Positions 7,486 through 15,998 of a DNA stretch of 64,000 bases are shown one piece after another. Location of the stretch: positions 1,364,001-1,428,000 of the forward strand of contig NZ_CP100757.1 of assembly GCF_024266705.1 (NCBI RefSeq), read 5' to 3'. The position numbers and the translations under genes are program-made. The notes under the pieces are model-generated. The model ran no database searches and had not been told where the DNA came from. It worked only from the letters and a program-made list of their open reading frames with translations. The DNA is from Natrinema gelatinilyticum (GTDB lineage Archaea > Halobacteriota > Halobacteria > Halobacteriales > Natrialbaceae). Position 1 is the stretch's first letter; every line of letters begins with the position of its first letter.

Positions 7486-8547
7486 GAGGCTGTCATAGAA
7501 CGATTACCACACCAAAGAGCAGGGTGAACGCTGAGGTGGAACGAGTTCAGCGACCCTGCAAGATGATCCTTCGGTAGAGTCGTTCTTCAATGTCGTGGAA
7601 ACCGAGACGCTAGCGTTGTTTGAGCACCTCACCTTCAAGTTTCTCGAAGAGTTTGACGTGTTCGCCCCGGCGGAGACGGGGCGAACATGAGACCACGAAC
7701 CACCAGAGCTGATGCATGGCTTTTTCCACTGCTACTACAAAGACATCTACGACATCCGTCCCGTTGAGCGAGAGCTTCGGAACACGGTTGTCTGGTTGAG
7801 CTGTGGCTTCGATCGACCGCCGTCGAGAGACGCGGTCGATCGCTTCCTCACCGACCTGATCACATCGTTGACAATATCTTCACCCGTCTCATCGATCAGG
7901 CCGCGGCAGGCGGCCTGCTCGACTTGACCTACTGCATCGATTCGACTGACGTGAGGGCGATGCCAGCCGACCCAGACGCGTCGAAGTGTTACGATCCAAC
8001 CGAGGACGAGTACTACTACGGCTGTACGATCGTCTCGACCGGACAAAAGATCCCGATTGCAGCCGAGTTCACCGAGAGCAAACAAGCACCGGAAGGGACG
8101 GCGATGCGCATCATACGTGACGCGCTCGCCGTCGAGGAACCAATCTGGATGGTCGGTGACAGTGCCTACGACCCGCTTGACTGGCACTACCCCTGCGGCC
8201 AGCAGGTGGTCGTGCCAGTCGCTCCGTACAACGCACGGAACGCTGATGATCCGAAGGACATCGACTAAAGGGTCGAAGACCGCATCGAAAAACACAGCGA
8301 GGACGTCCAGCTGAAGCAATCAACGCTAAACGAGACGTACAACCGGCGGAGTGGCGTCGAACGAACCAACGAATCAGTCAAGAACTGCGGCCTCGGGCGA
8401 ACGCACGCCCGAGGCCGCATTCACGCACGAGCACAAGTATTCCTCGCGCTGTGCCTTCGTCTCGTCGTCGCAATCACCAACTACGAACGTGGAGACAATC
8501 CGGAAAGTACCGTGATCACAGTGTGAGAACTCTTCTATGACACCCTC
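7486..8547 (+). mobile_element. Degenerate DDE insertion sequence, about 1.06 kb
   Basis: The ends are GAGGCTGTCATAGAA (7486-7500) and its near-perfect inverse TTCTATGACACCCTC (8533-8547), one mismatch in 15. Between them is a single decayed transposase gene. The element lies immediately right of the IS nest and appears to have interrupted a further coding fragment that resumes at 8548. I do not recognise a specific named haloarchaeal IS. Confidence 0.6.
7562..8526 (+). pseudogene. DDE transposase (IS4/IS5-like superfamily), three disruptions
   Basis: In pieces the frame reads DDPSVESFFNVVETETLALF, then a TGA at 7688-7690, HGFFHCYYKDIYDIRPVERE and SRDAVDRFLTDL. A frameshift near 7860 leads into LLDLTYCIDSTDVRAMPAD (Asp), WMVGDSAYDPLDW (Asp), then a TAA at 8266-8268 and GVERTNESVKNCGLG (Glu), ending ITNYERGDNPESTVITV at 8526. 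DDE residues can be placed but no uninterrupted protein is possible. The exact start is not clear. A transposase of about 320 residues is inferred. Confidence 0.65.
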
Positions 8548-8821
8548 GTATGCGGCGCTGTTATCCTTGATCGTGAGTCGTGAATTGCTCAGTCTGGTTA
8601 TTGAGCACGCAGACAACGATCTCGTGTTTCCGCCGAAATGCTGGGCGGCGACCTTCCAGTCGCACGCCCAGCTCATTCTCCACCGGTTGAGTGGCTACCT
8701 CGGGTATTCTCCACCACCACTGCTCGACCGCCTGATCGCCGACGCTCAAAAGATTCACAGACAACGGCCGGTTCTCCAAGAACAACTTGCTACCGCCATC
8801 AAACCGACTGCTGAGGCCTAA
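8548..8821 (+). pseudogene. C-terminal coding fragment, family not recognised
   Basis: The frame AALLSLIVSRELLSLVIEHA ... LVFPPKCWAATFQSHAQLIL ... LGYSPPPLLDRLIADAQKIH ends at a TAA at 8819-8821. It begins abruptly at the right end of the adjacent insertion sequence and so looks like the tail of a gene cut by that insertion. Composition is that of real haloarchaeal coding sequence, but I cannot assign it. Another transposase C-terminus is possible. Confidence 0.35.
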
Positions 8822-8886
8822 CTAAAGACCAATGACTGCTAAAGTTTGAGCGTCTAAACTAGGCCGAGCGAGAGTTCACTGACAAG

Positions 8887-8907
8887 CCCCGACCTCAAGG
8901 GTCGGGG
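8887..8907. terminator. Strong GC hairpin, terminator or IS1341-type end
   Basis: CCCCGACC (8887-8894) pairs with GGTCGGGG (8900-8907) across a 5-nt loop TCAAG, followed by TTGTTG. Hairpins of this sequence type are typical of the 3' end of haloarchaeal IS1341/TnpB elements. It may be an orphan element end rather than a terminator. The threonine-synthase fragment begins directly after it. Confidence 0.5.
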
Positions 8908-8924
8908 TTGTTGACCACGATACG

Positions 8925-9575
8925 ATGGCCCTCGGTGGCCCCATCGACATAGAATTCACAAATTCGGATTCACCCCGTCACGTAGCGGGCCAGAAGATAG
9001 TAGCATTCGAAATCTGCGAGTTGTTCGCCCTCAATGTTCCCGACACCATCGCGCTCCCGGTCAGTAGCGGCAGCAACGCGAGTGTAATCTGGAAGGGGCT
9101 ACGCGAGCTACGGGCGGCAGGTCTTCTCGACACGCTCCCGCGACTCTACTGGGTGCAGGCGGCCTGTGACCCTATCGCCCGCGCTTATCGCGACAGTGCC
9201 CAAGAGGTGACCCGGGTCGAATCTTCCGAGACAGTCGCCTACTCCATCGGAAATCACGACCCGCCAAGCGGGACGCGTGCGTTGCGGGCTGTTCGTGAAA
9301 CCGGTGGGGCTGTGGTCTATGTCTCCGAGAATGAAATTCTCGACGCGACGGCGGCGTTCGCAACCGAGACGGGTCTGTGCGTCGAACCGGCCTCAACGGT
9401 CGCACTCGCCGGCGTTCGCACGCTTGCGGACGTTGGAGAGGTCTCCGACGACGAGGAAGTCGTGTGCGTCGCTACCGGAACCGGGTTCAAAGAACTCGAC
9501 CACCTCGACGCCGGATCCGACGTACGGACTATCGAGCGCGAACACCTCGAGGAAATATTGGCCAGTCTTACATGA
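8925..9575 (+). pseudogene. Threonine synthase-like protein, N-terminal half missing
   Basis: 216 residues match only the second half of a fold-type II PLP-dependent threonine synthase: HVAGQKIVAFEICELFALNV, VPDTIALPVSSGSNASVIWK, GLRELRAAGLLDTLPRLYWV and a C-terminal GTGFKEL region. The N-terminal part that carries the PLP lysine is absent. The open frame begins with an ATG 18 nt after the GC hairpin, so translation is conceivable, but the product could not bind PLP covalently. Loss of the 5' half by mobile-element activity is the simplest reading. Confidence 0.7.
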
Positions 9576-9683
9576 GGATGAAACGCTGACCAGTTTCATG
9601 TGATTAGTTCGAATCGGAGTCTGGATATCTCGACCACTGCCGGGTAACACATCGACCTCCATCGTATCTCATACTCGACGCCG

Positions 9684-9878
9684 GTGGATTTCTACACTGA
9701 TCCCCTCCGCTACCTCAAAGGCTTTCGGCGGATAGCTGAGTACGTCGAAGGGGCTATGATACGCAGACTTGCAGAGGACAAAATAGCTGAATAGCTCGAA
9801 CTACAAGCTCAGCAAGAGATCCGTGAACTCGAGCGTGCGTAGGTAGTCGCTGGACCTGACGGTACAGATTCTAACTGA
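9684..9878 (+). pseudogene. Decayed coding relic of unknown family
   Basis: The plus strand shows VDFYTDPLRYLKGFRRIAEY, VEGAMIRRLAEDKIAE, a stop, LELQAQQEIRELERA, a stop and VVAGPDGTDSN. The coding character is clear (charged helices, no frame change) but two internal stops break it. I do not recognise the family; small plasmid-borne DNA-binding proteins have this composition. Confidence 0.3.
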
Positions 9879-9884
9879 GAGAGG

Positions 9885-10240
9885 GCAGTCAGAAACTGTC
9901 TCCATCGACGAGAAATACCGTCACGAAAAGATCGTGTTTCTCGGTGAGTCAATGCAGCAACGTAGCGGTTGGATCGGTGCCTCGCCACCCAAAAACTGCG
10001 CCGTCGAGTATGAGCCGTGACTCGAGGTCGATTGCAGCGTATAAAGACCAGTCGCCGTTGATCTTGACAGTGGTTTCATCAGTAGCGACTCACGATGGCT
10101 TCGCCGTCGGCGGTCTGGCCCACTGTCAACCAGCCGATGTACCTAGTGGCAGATTGCTTGATGAGAGCGTTCAACGCCGGTCAAACGAAGAATCGCTTGT
10201 GCCTCTCGAAGCGAACACCTGGTCGCTCGAAGGCGGAGGG
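9885..10240 (-). pseudogene. IS6-like transposase remnant
   Basis: The minus strand reads REAQAILRLTGVERSHQAIC, a stop, VHRLVDSGPD, a frameshift into PPTAKPSWVATDETTVKING, DWSLYAAIDLESRLILDGAV, then TDPTATLLH, a stop and LTEKHDLFVTVFLVDGD. The DETxVKIxGxWxxLYAAID block is the first catalytic Asp region of an IS6/DDE transposase as found in haloarchaea. At least three disruptions make it inactive, and the N- and C-termini are missing. No inverted ends were found. Confidence 0.6.
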
Positions 10241-10318
10241 CAAACACCCCTCATGGCTCCGTCGGTAGACTCTACAGCGATCCGATGAGTATTAATTGTT
10301 CCGCGAGCGAACAATTGT

Positions 10319-10864
10319 ATGGATTGGCAGCAGCTCCGGAATGCGCTCAAGGTGGCAGACGCCATCAAGTACGGCGAGTTCGACCTTTCGCAAGGGGGGA
10401 CGTCCGAGTACTACATCGATAAGTATCTATTCGAAACGAACCCGGACTGTCTCGAACTCATCGCCGAAGCGTTCGCCGAACGAATCCGACCGGCGGAGGG
10501 ACCGAGAACCACGAGGCTCGCTGGGGTTGCACTTGGCGGGGTTCCCTTAGCCACCGCCACGAGCGTCGAACTCGGTCTACCCTACGTCATCGCACGGAAA
10601 CAACGGAAAGCACACGGACTCGGGAACCAAATTGAGGGCGCGCTCGAACCAGACGACAAGGTCATCGTACTCGAAGATATCACTACAACCGGCCAGAGCG
10701 CAATTGAAGCAGTCGAAGTACTCCGGGAGGCCGGGGCGGTCGTCGACGAAGTTTTCGTCGTCGTCGATAGGGAGGAAGGTGCGACAGCGAATCTCGCGGC
10801 GCAGGACGTCGAACTCCGATCACTTCTGACAGCCTCGAAATTGCTCGACAGTGGACACCAGTGA
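10319..10864 (+). CDS. pyrE: Orotate phosphoribosyltransferase
   Basis: A 181-residue protein that transfers phosphoribose from PRPP to orotate, forming OMP in pyrimidine synthesis. It shows the conserved GEFDLSQGGTSEYYIDKYLF start, a KQRKAHGLGNQIEG loop with the catalytic Lys/Arg, and the PRPP-binding signature VIVLEDITTTGQS. Length and motifs are complete. It is monocistronic, with the IS graveyard upstream. Many haloarchaea carry two pyrE-like genes, so this may be an extra copy; a quinone-type pyrD lies 46 kb away at 56082. Confidence 0.9.
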   Translation: MDWQQLRNALKVADAIKYGEFDLSQGGTSEYYIDKYLFETNPDCLELIAEAFAERIRPAEGPRTTRLAGVALGGVPLATATSVELGLPYVIARKQRKAHGLGNQIEGALEPDDKVIVLEDITTTGQSAIEAVEVLREAGAVVDEVFVVVDREEGATANLAAQDVELRSLLTASKLLDSGHQ

Positions 10865-11313
10865 GCTGTAACAGAACAACCATCGAAGCGTCTACGCGTT
10901 CGTGGAGTCCCAGTGTTCTAGCGGGACTGCCGACGGGCCGCCTTAGCGCTCCGCTACGTTAAAGCGACAGTAGGAGAAGCAAGAACATAATAGACGTGAA
11001 ATGGCGTCGGGTTTTGTCCACATAGTGGCGGATCATCTTACTCTCGTGGCCGATCACGTTCGAGTAACTATTCAAGATGCTGCTGCGGACGACGGACGTC
11101 ATAATTATCGTGGCGTTCTCGCCCGCAGCAGTTGCCGCCATCTGATTCGCCGATCTGTACGCCCAACTCGCGATGAGGGTGGAGTCTGGGCTTGGCGGCG
11201 GCGCGAGCCGTCGAAATGGTGGAATTACGTAGTGACGAGATCAGCTGGATCTATTGAATCATTCAGTCACCCGTAGATGTGGATCGGCACAATCCAGTGA
11301 CCATTTAAACGGG
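10865..11313. other. Intergenic stretch with a possible membrane-protein tail on the minus strand
   Basis: No complete gene is visible. On the minus strand, 10959 to about 11245 is open without an obvious start: PDSTLIASWAYRSANQMAAT, then TIIMTSVVRSSILNSYSNVI, GHESKMIRHYVDKTRRHFTS and a hydrophobic end IMFLLLLLSL. This looks like the C-terminus of an integral membrane protein whose 5' part has been lost. I cannot name it. Confidence 0.3.
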
Positions 11314-11616
11314 TCAGGGGAGTTTGTCTGCGTAGAGCCTGTCCTCTCGGACTTGGACGGAGACGGACGGCAGCGTTTCGTTGGCGCCCGTGAGACATTC
11401 ACCGGTTTCGGGATCGAACTTCCATCGGTGATTCGGGCACAGGAATACGTCGTCCCTGGGTTTCACCCGCCCTCGCTGGTGTGGACAGATTGCGCTGTAC
11501 AGCGCGATCTCGCTGTCGTTCCGTTCGTGTAATAGGTATCGCCCGCCGTTGACGTCAACCTGGCATGGAGTTGTTTCGAGGAGGGATTTCGGCCCGATTT
11601 CGACCATGCTCGCCAA
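11314..11616 (-). CDS. Rieske [2Fe-2S] ferredoxin-type protein
   Basis: A 100-residue stand-alone Rieske domain. Cluster ligands are in CPHQRG (Cys, His) and CPNHRWKFD (Cys, His), followed by the usual GECLTG loop. There is no signal peptide or membrane segment, so it is a soluble ferredoxin of the type that feeds ring-hydroxylating or other oxygenases. It lies alone upstream of the molybdenum hydroxylase region. A role as electron carrier for the Rieske oxygenase at the right edge (62711) is an inference from family, not from adjacency. Confidence 0.8.
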   Translation of the reverse strand: MASMVEIGPKSLLETTPCQVDVNGGRYLLHERNDSEIALYSAICPHQRGRVKPRDDVFLCPNHRWKFDPETGECLTGANETLPSVSVQVREDRLYADKLP

Positions 11617-11699
11617 TGGCCCTTGAAGCCGTTAGTCGTTTCTGTCGAGCGCTCGCCCGAGATCGTTTCTCGCCTTCGGATCGATCCCATGAATTCGAC

Positions 11700-11745
11700 G
11701 ATCGACGTATATAGATTTATTATACGTCGTAATATATGTGGAGGT
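11700..11745 (+). promoter_or_regulatory. AT-rich promoter and Shine-Dalgarno of the small zinc ribbon gene
   Basis: A run of TATATAGATTTATTATACG and AATATATG precedes a clear GTGGAGGT immediately before the ATG at 11746. The SD-like GGAGG supports this internal ATG over an upstream in-frame one at 11623, which would add 41 residues of poor composition. Confidence 0.5.
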
Positions 11746-11889
11746 ATGAAATCGCCTACGGGACGCGAGTCCGGAAATGTGAGCGAAGTTGTGTTCGACT
11801 GTCCGCGCTGTGAATCAACGATAACGCGTCGCGAGGGATGTCTCATCTGTGCCGATTGTGGGTTCGCTCCCCATCACGGGGCCGATTAA
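11746..11889 (+). CDS. Small zinc-ribbon protein (47 aa)
   Basis: A 47-residue protein dominated by one zinc ribbon, FDCPRCESTITRREG...CLICADCGFAP, with two CxxC pairs about 15 residues apart. Haloarchaea encode many such tiny zinc-finger proteins, most uncharacterised. The start was chosen by the Shine-Dalgarno-like GGAGG just upstream and the AT-rich promoter before it. It is convergent with the HTH_10 remnant. Function unknown. Confidence 0.6.
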   Translation: MKSPTGRESGNVSEVVFDCPRCESTITRREGCLICADCGFAPHHGAD

Positions 11890-11893
11890 AAGC

Positions 11894-12312
11894 TTATTCG
11901 TCGAGGACTACCTCGAGCACTTTGCTCTGGGCGGCCGCAAGGTGCTCCACGAACGTCGCCGGCGCGATCCCGAAAACGTCGGCGATGTTCTTCGCGTTCG
12001 CATCCTTCGGGTGATCGAAATAGCCCATCCGATAAGCTGTCTCGAGGACTTCGCGCTGTCGGTCAGTGAGCTGTGTCCGGTCGATAAATGCGAGCGCCTC
12101 GTCCCGCGAACGCCGCTGGGGTCTGATGAGCTTCTGGGGTCCCGGCGGCAACCGGATCAAGCTAAGCGCCGAGATGGCGACGCTCGGTCCCGACACCGAA
12201 ACCGGGTTCGGGTCCTCGAGGTGGAGTCGAACACGGTCTCTTCCTGGGGCGGTGTGGCTTCGGAGCAGGCGTTCCTCGAAGAGAGCTCCTGGGAAGGGTC
12301 GAGAGCTGGTTT
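11894..12312 (-). pseudogene. Bacterio-opsin activator-type (HTH_10) regulator, C-terminal part only
   Basis: The C-terminal segment LTDRQREVLETAYRMGYFDH, PKDANAKNIADVFGIAPATF and VEHLAAAQSKVL is the HTH_10 domain of the haloarchaeal Bat family, complete to its stop at 11894. A GTG at 12194-12196 would give 100 residues. The frame is open further upstream (LFEERLLRSHTAP, RVRLHLEDPNPVSVSG) to the stop of the CoxL-type gene without a good ATG, and has no PAS/GAF sensor. I read it as a truncated regulator that may once have controlled the neighbouring operon. A minimal GTG-started HTH protein is possible. Confidence 0.6.
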
Positions 12313-14688
12313 TTACTCGTCGTTCCTATCGATCGCCTTCCAGATCTTCTCGGGCGTCAGCGGCGTGTCAATCTCGGTGCTGTCGAAGCCGAGGGGGTCG
12401 AGCGCGTCAGCGACGGCGTTAAGAACGGCTGCGTTCGCGGCGATCGGGCCAGTTTCACCGATGCCTTTGGCCCCGAGCGGGTTGTCTGGCGCTGGGGTCG
12501 AGACCTCGACGGTCTCGACATTCGGGACGTGGAACGACTTGGGCATGGCATAGTCTTGGAGAGTGCTGGTGACCATGTTCCCGTTGTCGTCGTAGACGAC
12601 ATCCTCGTACAGTGCCTGGCTGATCCCCTGTGCAATACCGCCGTGGAGCTGTCCTTCGACGATCTTCGGATTGACGCGGTTACCGGCGTCGTCGACGGAG
12701 ATGTACCGTTCGAACTCAACGTCGCCGGTCTCGGTGTCGACCTCGACGACCGCGGCATGGACGCCGGAGGTGATCGCCATCTGTTCGGGGAGGTAGTACG
12801 TCGTTGCCTCGAGGCCGGGCTCGTCCGGCACGTCCCATGCACGGTGGGCTTCCGAAGCGACCTCCTGAATCGTCATCGAGCGATCGGGTGCGCCTTTGAC
12901 CCAGAACTCACCGTTCTCGAACTCGATGTCCTCTTCGGCTGCTTCGAGCTGGTGGGAGACGATCGAGCGACCCTTGTCAATCACGTCGTCCGCGCTCTCG
13001 GCCAGTGCGGAACCGCCGACGACGAGTGAGCGACTTGCGTGTGTGCCGACGCCGTCGTTGAGGTGTCTGGTGTCACCCTCGATGATTTCAACGTCCTCGA
13101 TCGGGACGCCGAGCTTGTCGGCGACGATCTGGGCATAAGAGGTCTGATGTCCCATCCCGAAGTCCATCGTTCCGCAGTAGGCGGTAACGGTTCCGGACTG
13201 GTGGACGGTGATGCGACCGCTCTCCCAGTGGGTTTTGAAGATACCGTACTCCTTACAAACGTCAGCCGGACCGACGCCGCTGACGTGGGTGTATGCCGAG
13301 AGTCCGATACCGAGGTAGCGTCCTTCCTCTCGGAGTTTCTCCTGGCGTTCACGCAACTCGTCGTAGTCCAGCGCCTCCAGCGCCTCGTCGAGTGCCTGCT
13401 GGTAGTTACCGCTATCGTACTCGGTGCCGGTGACCGTCTCGTAGGGGAACGCGTCCTCAGGAATCTGGTTTTGCCGGCGCAACTCGGCCGGGTCCATCCC
13501 TATCTCCTTTGCTGCCTCGTGCATCAACCGTTCGATGAACGTGATAGCGGCCACCTCGTGGACGCCCCGATAGGAGTCGAGACACGTCGCGTTGGTCAGC
13601 GCACCCCGAATCCGGGTGTAGAGGTTCGGCAGTTCGTACTGACCGTTGATCACCTCGATACAGAGCACCGTCGTCAGCATGTGGATATGCGAGGAGACGT
13701 AGCCGCCGAGGTCGGTGAGACCCTCGACTCGGACGCCCAGCAGGTTTCCGGACTCGTCGAGGGCGGCTTCACCTTCGAGGTTCAGGGCTCGTCCGTGCGA
13801 GGAGGTCTGATGGATCTCGCTCCGTTTGGCCTGCCACTTGACCGGCCGCTCGAGTTCCCGGGCACACCAGGGAACCAGCGACTCGACGTCGTAGTTGTGG
13901 ATCTTTGCCCCGAAACCGCCGCCGACACGGGGAACCTGCACGTGGATCTTGTTCTCGGGATGGTGGATAATGCCCGCGATGGCGTGGCGGTCCGAGTGGG
14001 GCGTCTGGGTGCTCATCTGGATCTCAAGCTGGTTCGATGCCGAGTCGTAGTCGGCGATCGCCGCCCGTGGCTCGAGCGGGTCCGGGATGAGACGTTGTTC
14101 GTTGACGGTGGCGCTGGCGGTGTAGGCAGCCTCTTCGAACACCGCGTCGACTTCCTCCTCGTCGCCGAACTCCCAGTCGTAGGCGACGTTGTCGGGGTAG
14201 TCCTCGAACAGCGTAGGGGCGTCCTCCTGGATCGCCTCCTCAGGGTCGGTTACCGAGTCGAGACGTTCGTAGTCGACGTCGATGCAGTCGACCGCGTCGT
14301 GGGCGGTGTACCGATCCTCAGCGAGCGCGATCGCGAGTATTTCGCCCTGGTACCGAACGCGATCCCTCGCGAGGACCGGTCGGAACAGTTGGGGTTCGAC
14401 CTCGATGTAATCGGTCGACATCGAAGGGATCTTCCGCGGGGCCGGCGTCTCCGCTTCGTCCATGTCTTCGGCGGTAAACACTGCGACGACGCCGTCGAGA
14501 GATTCGGCCTCGGTTGTGTCAATGCCGTCTACCTTCGCGTGTGCGTGCTGGCTTCGCAAAACGGCGGCGTGTAACGCACCGGCCACGTCGATGTCGTCGG
14601 TGTACTCCGCGCTGCCGGTGGTAAACTCCGCGTCTTCCGTACGATTCACTCTCGCTCCGATCTGGCCGCTTGTCGTATCTCCACTCAT
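12313..14688 (-). CDS. Molybdopterin-binding subunit of a xanthine dehydrogenase-family hydroxylase
   Basis: A 791-residue large subunit (CoxL/XdhB family) that would bind molybdopterin cytosine dinucleotide and hydroxylate a substrate with water-derived oxygen. It contains the Moco-binding RVGGGFGAK (residues 254-262) and the C-terminal KGIGETGP with the catalytic Glu. The active-site loop reads SYRGVHEV (372-379). Aerobic CO dehydrogenases have AYxCSFR, and form II relatives AYRGAGR, so this is not a CO dehydrogenase and the substrate-binding Arg of the relatives is missing. It ends a minus-strand group with its own FAD and Fe-S subunits and four maturation genes. Substrate unknown; an N-heterocycle or aromatic aldehyde/carboxylate is plausible. 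Confidence 0.85.
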   Translation of the reverse strand: MSGDTTSGQIGARVNRTEDAEFTTGSAEYTDDIDVAGALHAAVLRSQHAHAKVDGIDTTEAESLDGVVAVFTAEDMDEAETPAPRKIPSMSTDYIEVEPQLFRPVLARDRVRYQGEILAIALAEDRYTAHDAVDCIDVDYERLDSVTDPEEAIQEDAPTLFEDYPDNVAYDWEFGDEEEVDAVFEEAAYTASATVNEQRLIPDPLEPRAAIADYDSASNQLEIQMSTQTPHSDRHAIAGIIHHPENKIHVQVPRVGGGFGAKIHNYDVESLVPWCARELERPVKWQAKRSEIHQTSSHGRALNLEGEAALDESGNLLGVRVEGLTDLGGYVSSHIHMLTTVLCIEVINGQYELPNLYTRIRGALTNATCLDSYRGVHEVAAITFIERLMHEAAKEIGMDPAELRRQNQIPEDAFPYETVTGTEYDSGNYQQALDEALEALDYDELRERQEKLREEGRYLGIGLSAYTHVSGVGPADVCKEYGIFKTHWESGRITVHQSGTVTAYCGTMDFGMGHQTSYAQIVADKLGVPIEDVEIIEGDTRHLNDGVGTHASRSLVVGGSALAESADDVIDKGRSIVSHQLEAAEEDIEFENGEFWVKGAPDRSMTIQEVASEAHRAWDVPDEPGLEATTYYLPEQMAITSGVHAAVVEVDTETGDVEFERYISVDDAGNRVNPKIVEGQLHGGIAQGISQALYEDVVYDDNGNMVTSTLQDYAMPKSFHVPNVETVEVSTPAPDNPLGAKGIGETGPIAANAAVLNAVADALDPLGFDSTEIDTPLTPEKIWKAIDRNDE

Positions 14689-14788
14689 TGGTACTGGGTT
14701 CTTGTCATGTACTCCCTTGCGCCGGACGGGATAAATAACTATGCGAATGATCTAACCGCTTGTCATCACACAATTAAGGTTGCTCGGT

Positions 14789-15940
14789 TCAATCGTCGGC
14801 CTCGAGTTCGATTCGGCCGTGGATCGGCGACTTTCGCTCCCGGAGGTGACCGGGCTCGCGGTCGTTGTGGACCGCAAGGACCTCACCGACGATGCTCGTA
14901 GCGATGCCGTATGGCGAGCCGTCGCCCAGGTCGAGTCCGATCGGCGTGTAGATCCGGTCAATCTCGGCGGCGGTAAGCGGCCGGTCCTCGGCCTGGAAGG
15001 CCTCGAGCATCTCCTCGAAGCGCTCGTCCGGTCCCATCAACCCAATGTGTTCTGTGGGCGTCTCGAGCAACGAGTCGATCGCGAGCCTGTCGTCGACGAA
15101 ATTATGGGTCATCACGACGACGTAGGTCTCCGAATCGATCGGAACCGACTCGGTCAGCCGCGCTGGCGACGTCGAGATGACGCGGTCGGCATCGGGGAAT
15201 CGCTCCTCGGTCGCGGTACCACCGCGGAACCCGGCGACCGTGACCTGGAAGCCGGCCTTGGCGGCGAATTCGACGACCGGAACGACGTCGGGACCGCTCC
15301 CGACGGCGAGCAGTCGCGGCGGCGCAGTGATGGGATTGACGAACACCGTCGCTGTCAGCTCGCCGTCTTCGACCTCGACGCTCGCTGACGCGTCCTCCTC
15401 GCGAAGGGTCGCGATCGGGTCGGCCAGCTCCTCAAGCAGCCACGCCGGCCAAGCGTCGGCGTCGGCGTCGTCGACGCCAGTCACCTCCTCGCCGGTCAGG
15501 ACGGCCCGGTCGCCGACCTCGAGATCGGACCCGTCGGCCGAAAGCGCCGTTAGCACCACCTGGTCGTCGCCGTCGCGGTAGCGCTCGACGATCGGGCCAT
15601 ACTCCGCCCCAATCGGTTCGACGAAGACATCGATGACGCCGTTACAGCCAATGCCCAACCCCCATACCTCGTCGTCGCCGGACAGGTCGAACCGCTCGAG
15701 CACCGGACGGTCCTCCGCGAGCGCGGTCTCGCCTAGCGCGACGACCTCGTCCTCGAGACAGCCAGCGGTGATGCTTCCGAGGCTCTGTTCGTCCGTGATC
15801 AGCATTTTCGCACCTGGTCGCCTGTACGCCCGTCCCTCAACGTCGACGATGGTCGCCAGCGCGGCGCGCCGGTCTACGTCGGCGACCTCGCCGATCGACT
15901 CGAGAACTTGCGGTTCCGGGACACTCCAGCCTGCAGTCAT
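14789..15940 (-). CDS. XdhC/CoxI-family maturation protein
   Basis: A 383-residue protein of the XdhC/CoxI family, which in relatives binds molybdenum cofactor and helps sulfurate and insert it into Mo hydroxylases. It has the N-terminal family block YRRPGAKMLITD...GSITAGCLEDEV and a C-terminal Rossmann domain beginning RLLAVGSGPDVVPVVEFAAKAGF. The ATG at 15938-15940 gives the family start; further upstream the frame is only shadow of the neighbouring gene. It lies between the large subunit and the CoxE-like gene, as expected for a dedicated chaperone. Confidence 0.82.
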   Translation of the reverse strand: MTAGWSVPEPQVLESIGEVADVDRRAALATIVDVEGRAYRRPGAKMLITDEQSLGSITAGCLEDEVVALGETALAEDRPVLERFDLSGDDEVWGLGIGCNGVIDVFVEPIGAEYGPIVERYRDGDDQVVLTALSADGSDLEVGDRAVLTGEEVTGVDDADADAWPAWLLEELADPIATLREEDASASVEVEDGELTATVFVNPITAPPRLLAVGSGPDVVPVVEFAAKAGFQVTVAGFRGGTATEERFPDADRVISTSPARLTESVPIDSETYVVVMTHNFVDDRLAIDSLLETPTEHIGLMGPDERFEEMLEAFQAEDRPLTAAEIDRIYTPIGLDLGDGSPYGIATSIVGEVLAVHNDREPGHLRERKSPIHGRIELEADD

Positions 15941-15998
15941 GTCTTGAGTATATGATGTCGTGGCGCATAACTTCACTGGTCGAACTGCGACCGCCCGG

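Noticed and set aside
13039..14574. Long open frame on the plus strand opposite the Mo hydroxylase large subunit
   Set aside because: High-GC haloarchaeal genes produce long antisense open frames. It has no recognisable motifs and mirrors the codon pattern of the real gene. The same applies to frames opposite 18366-19250, 20536-21426, 37438-39531, 60335-61891 and others.
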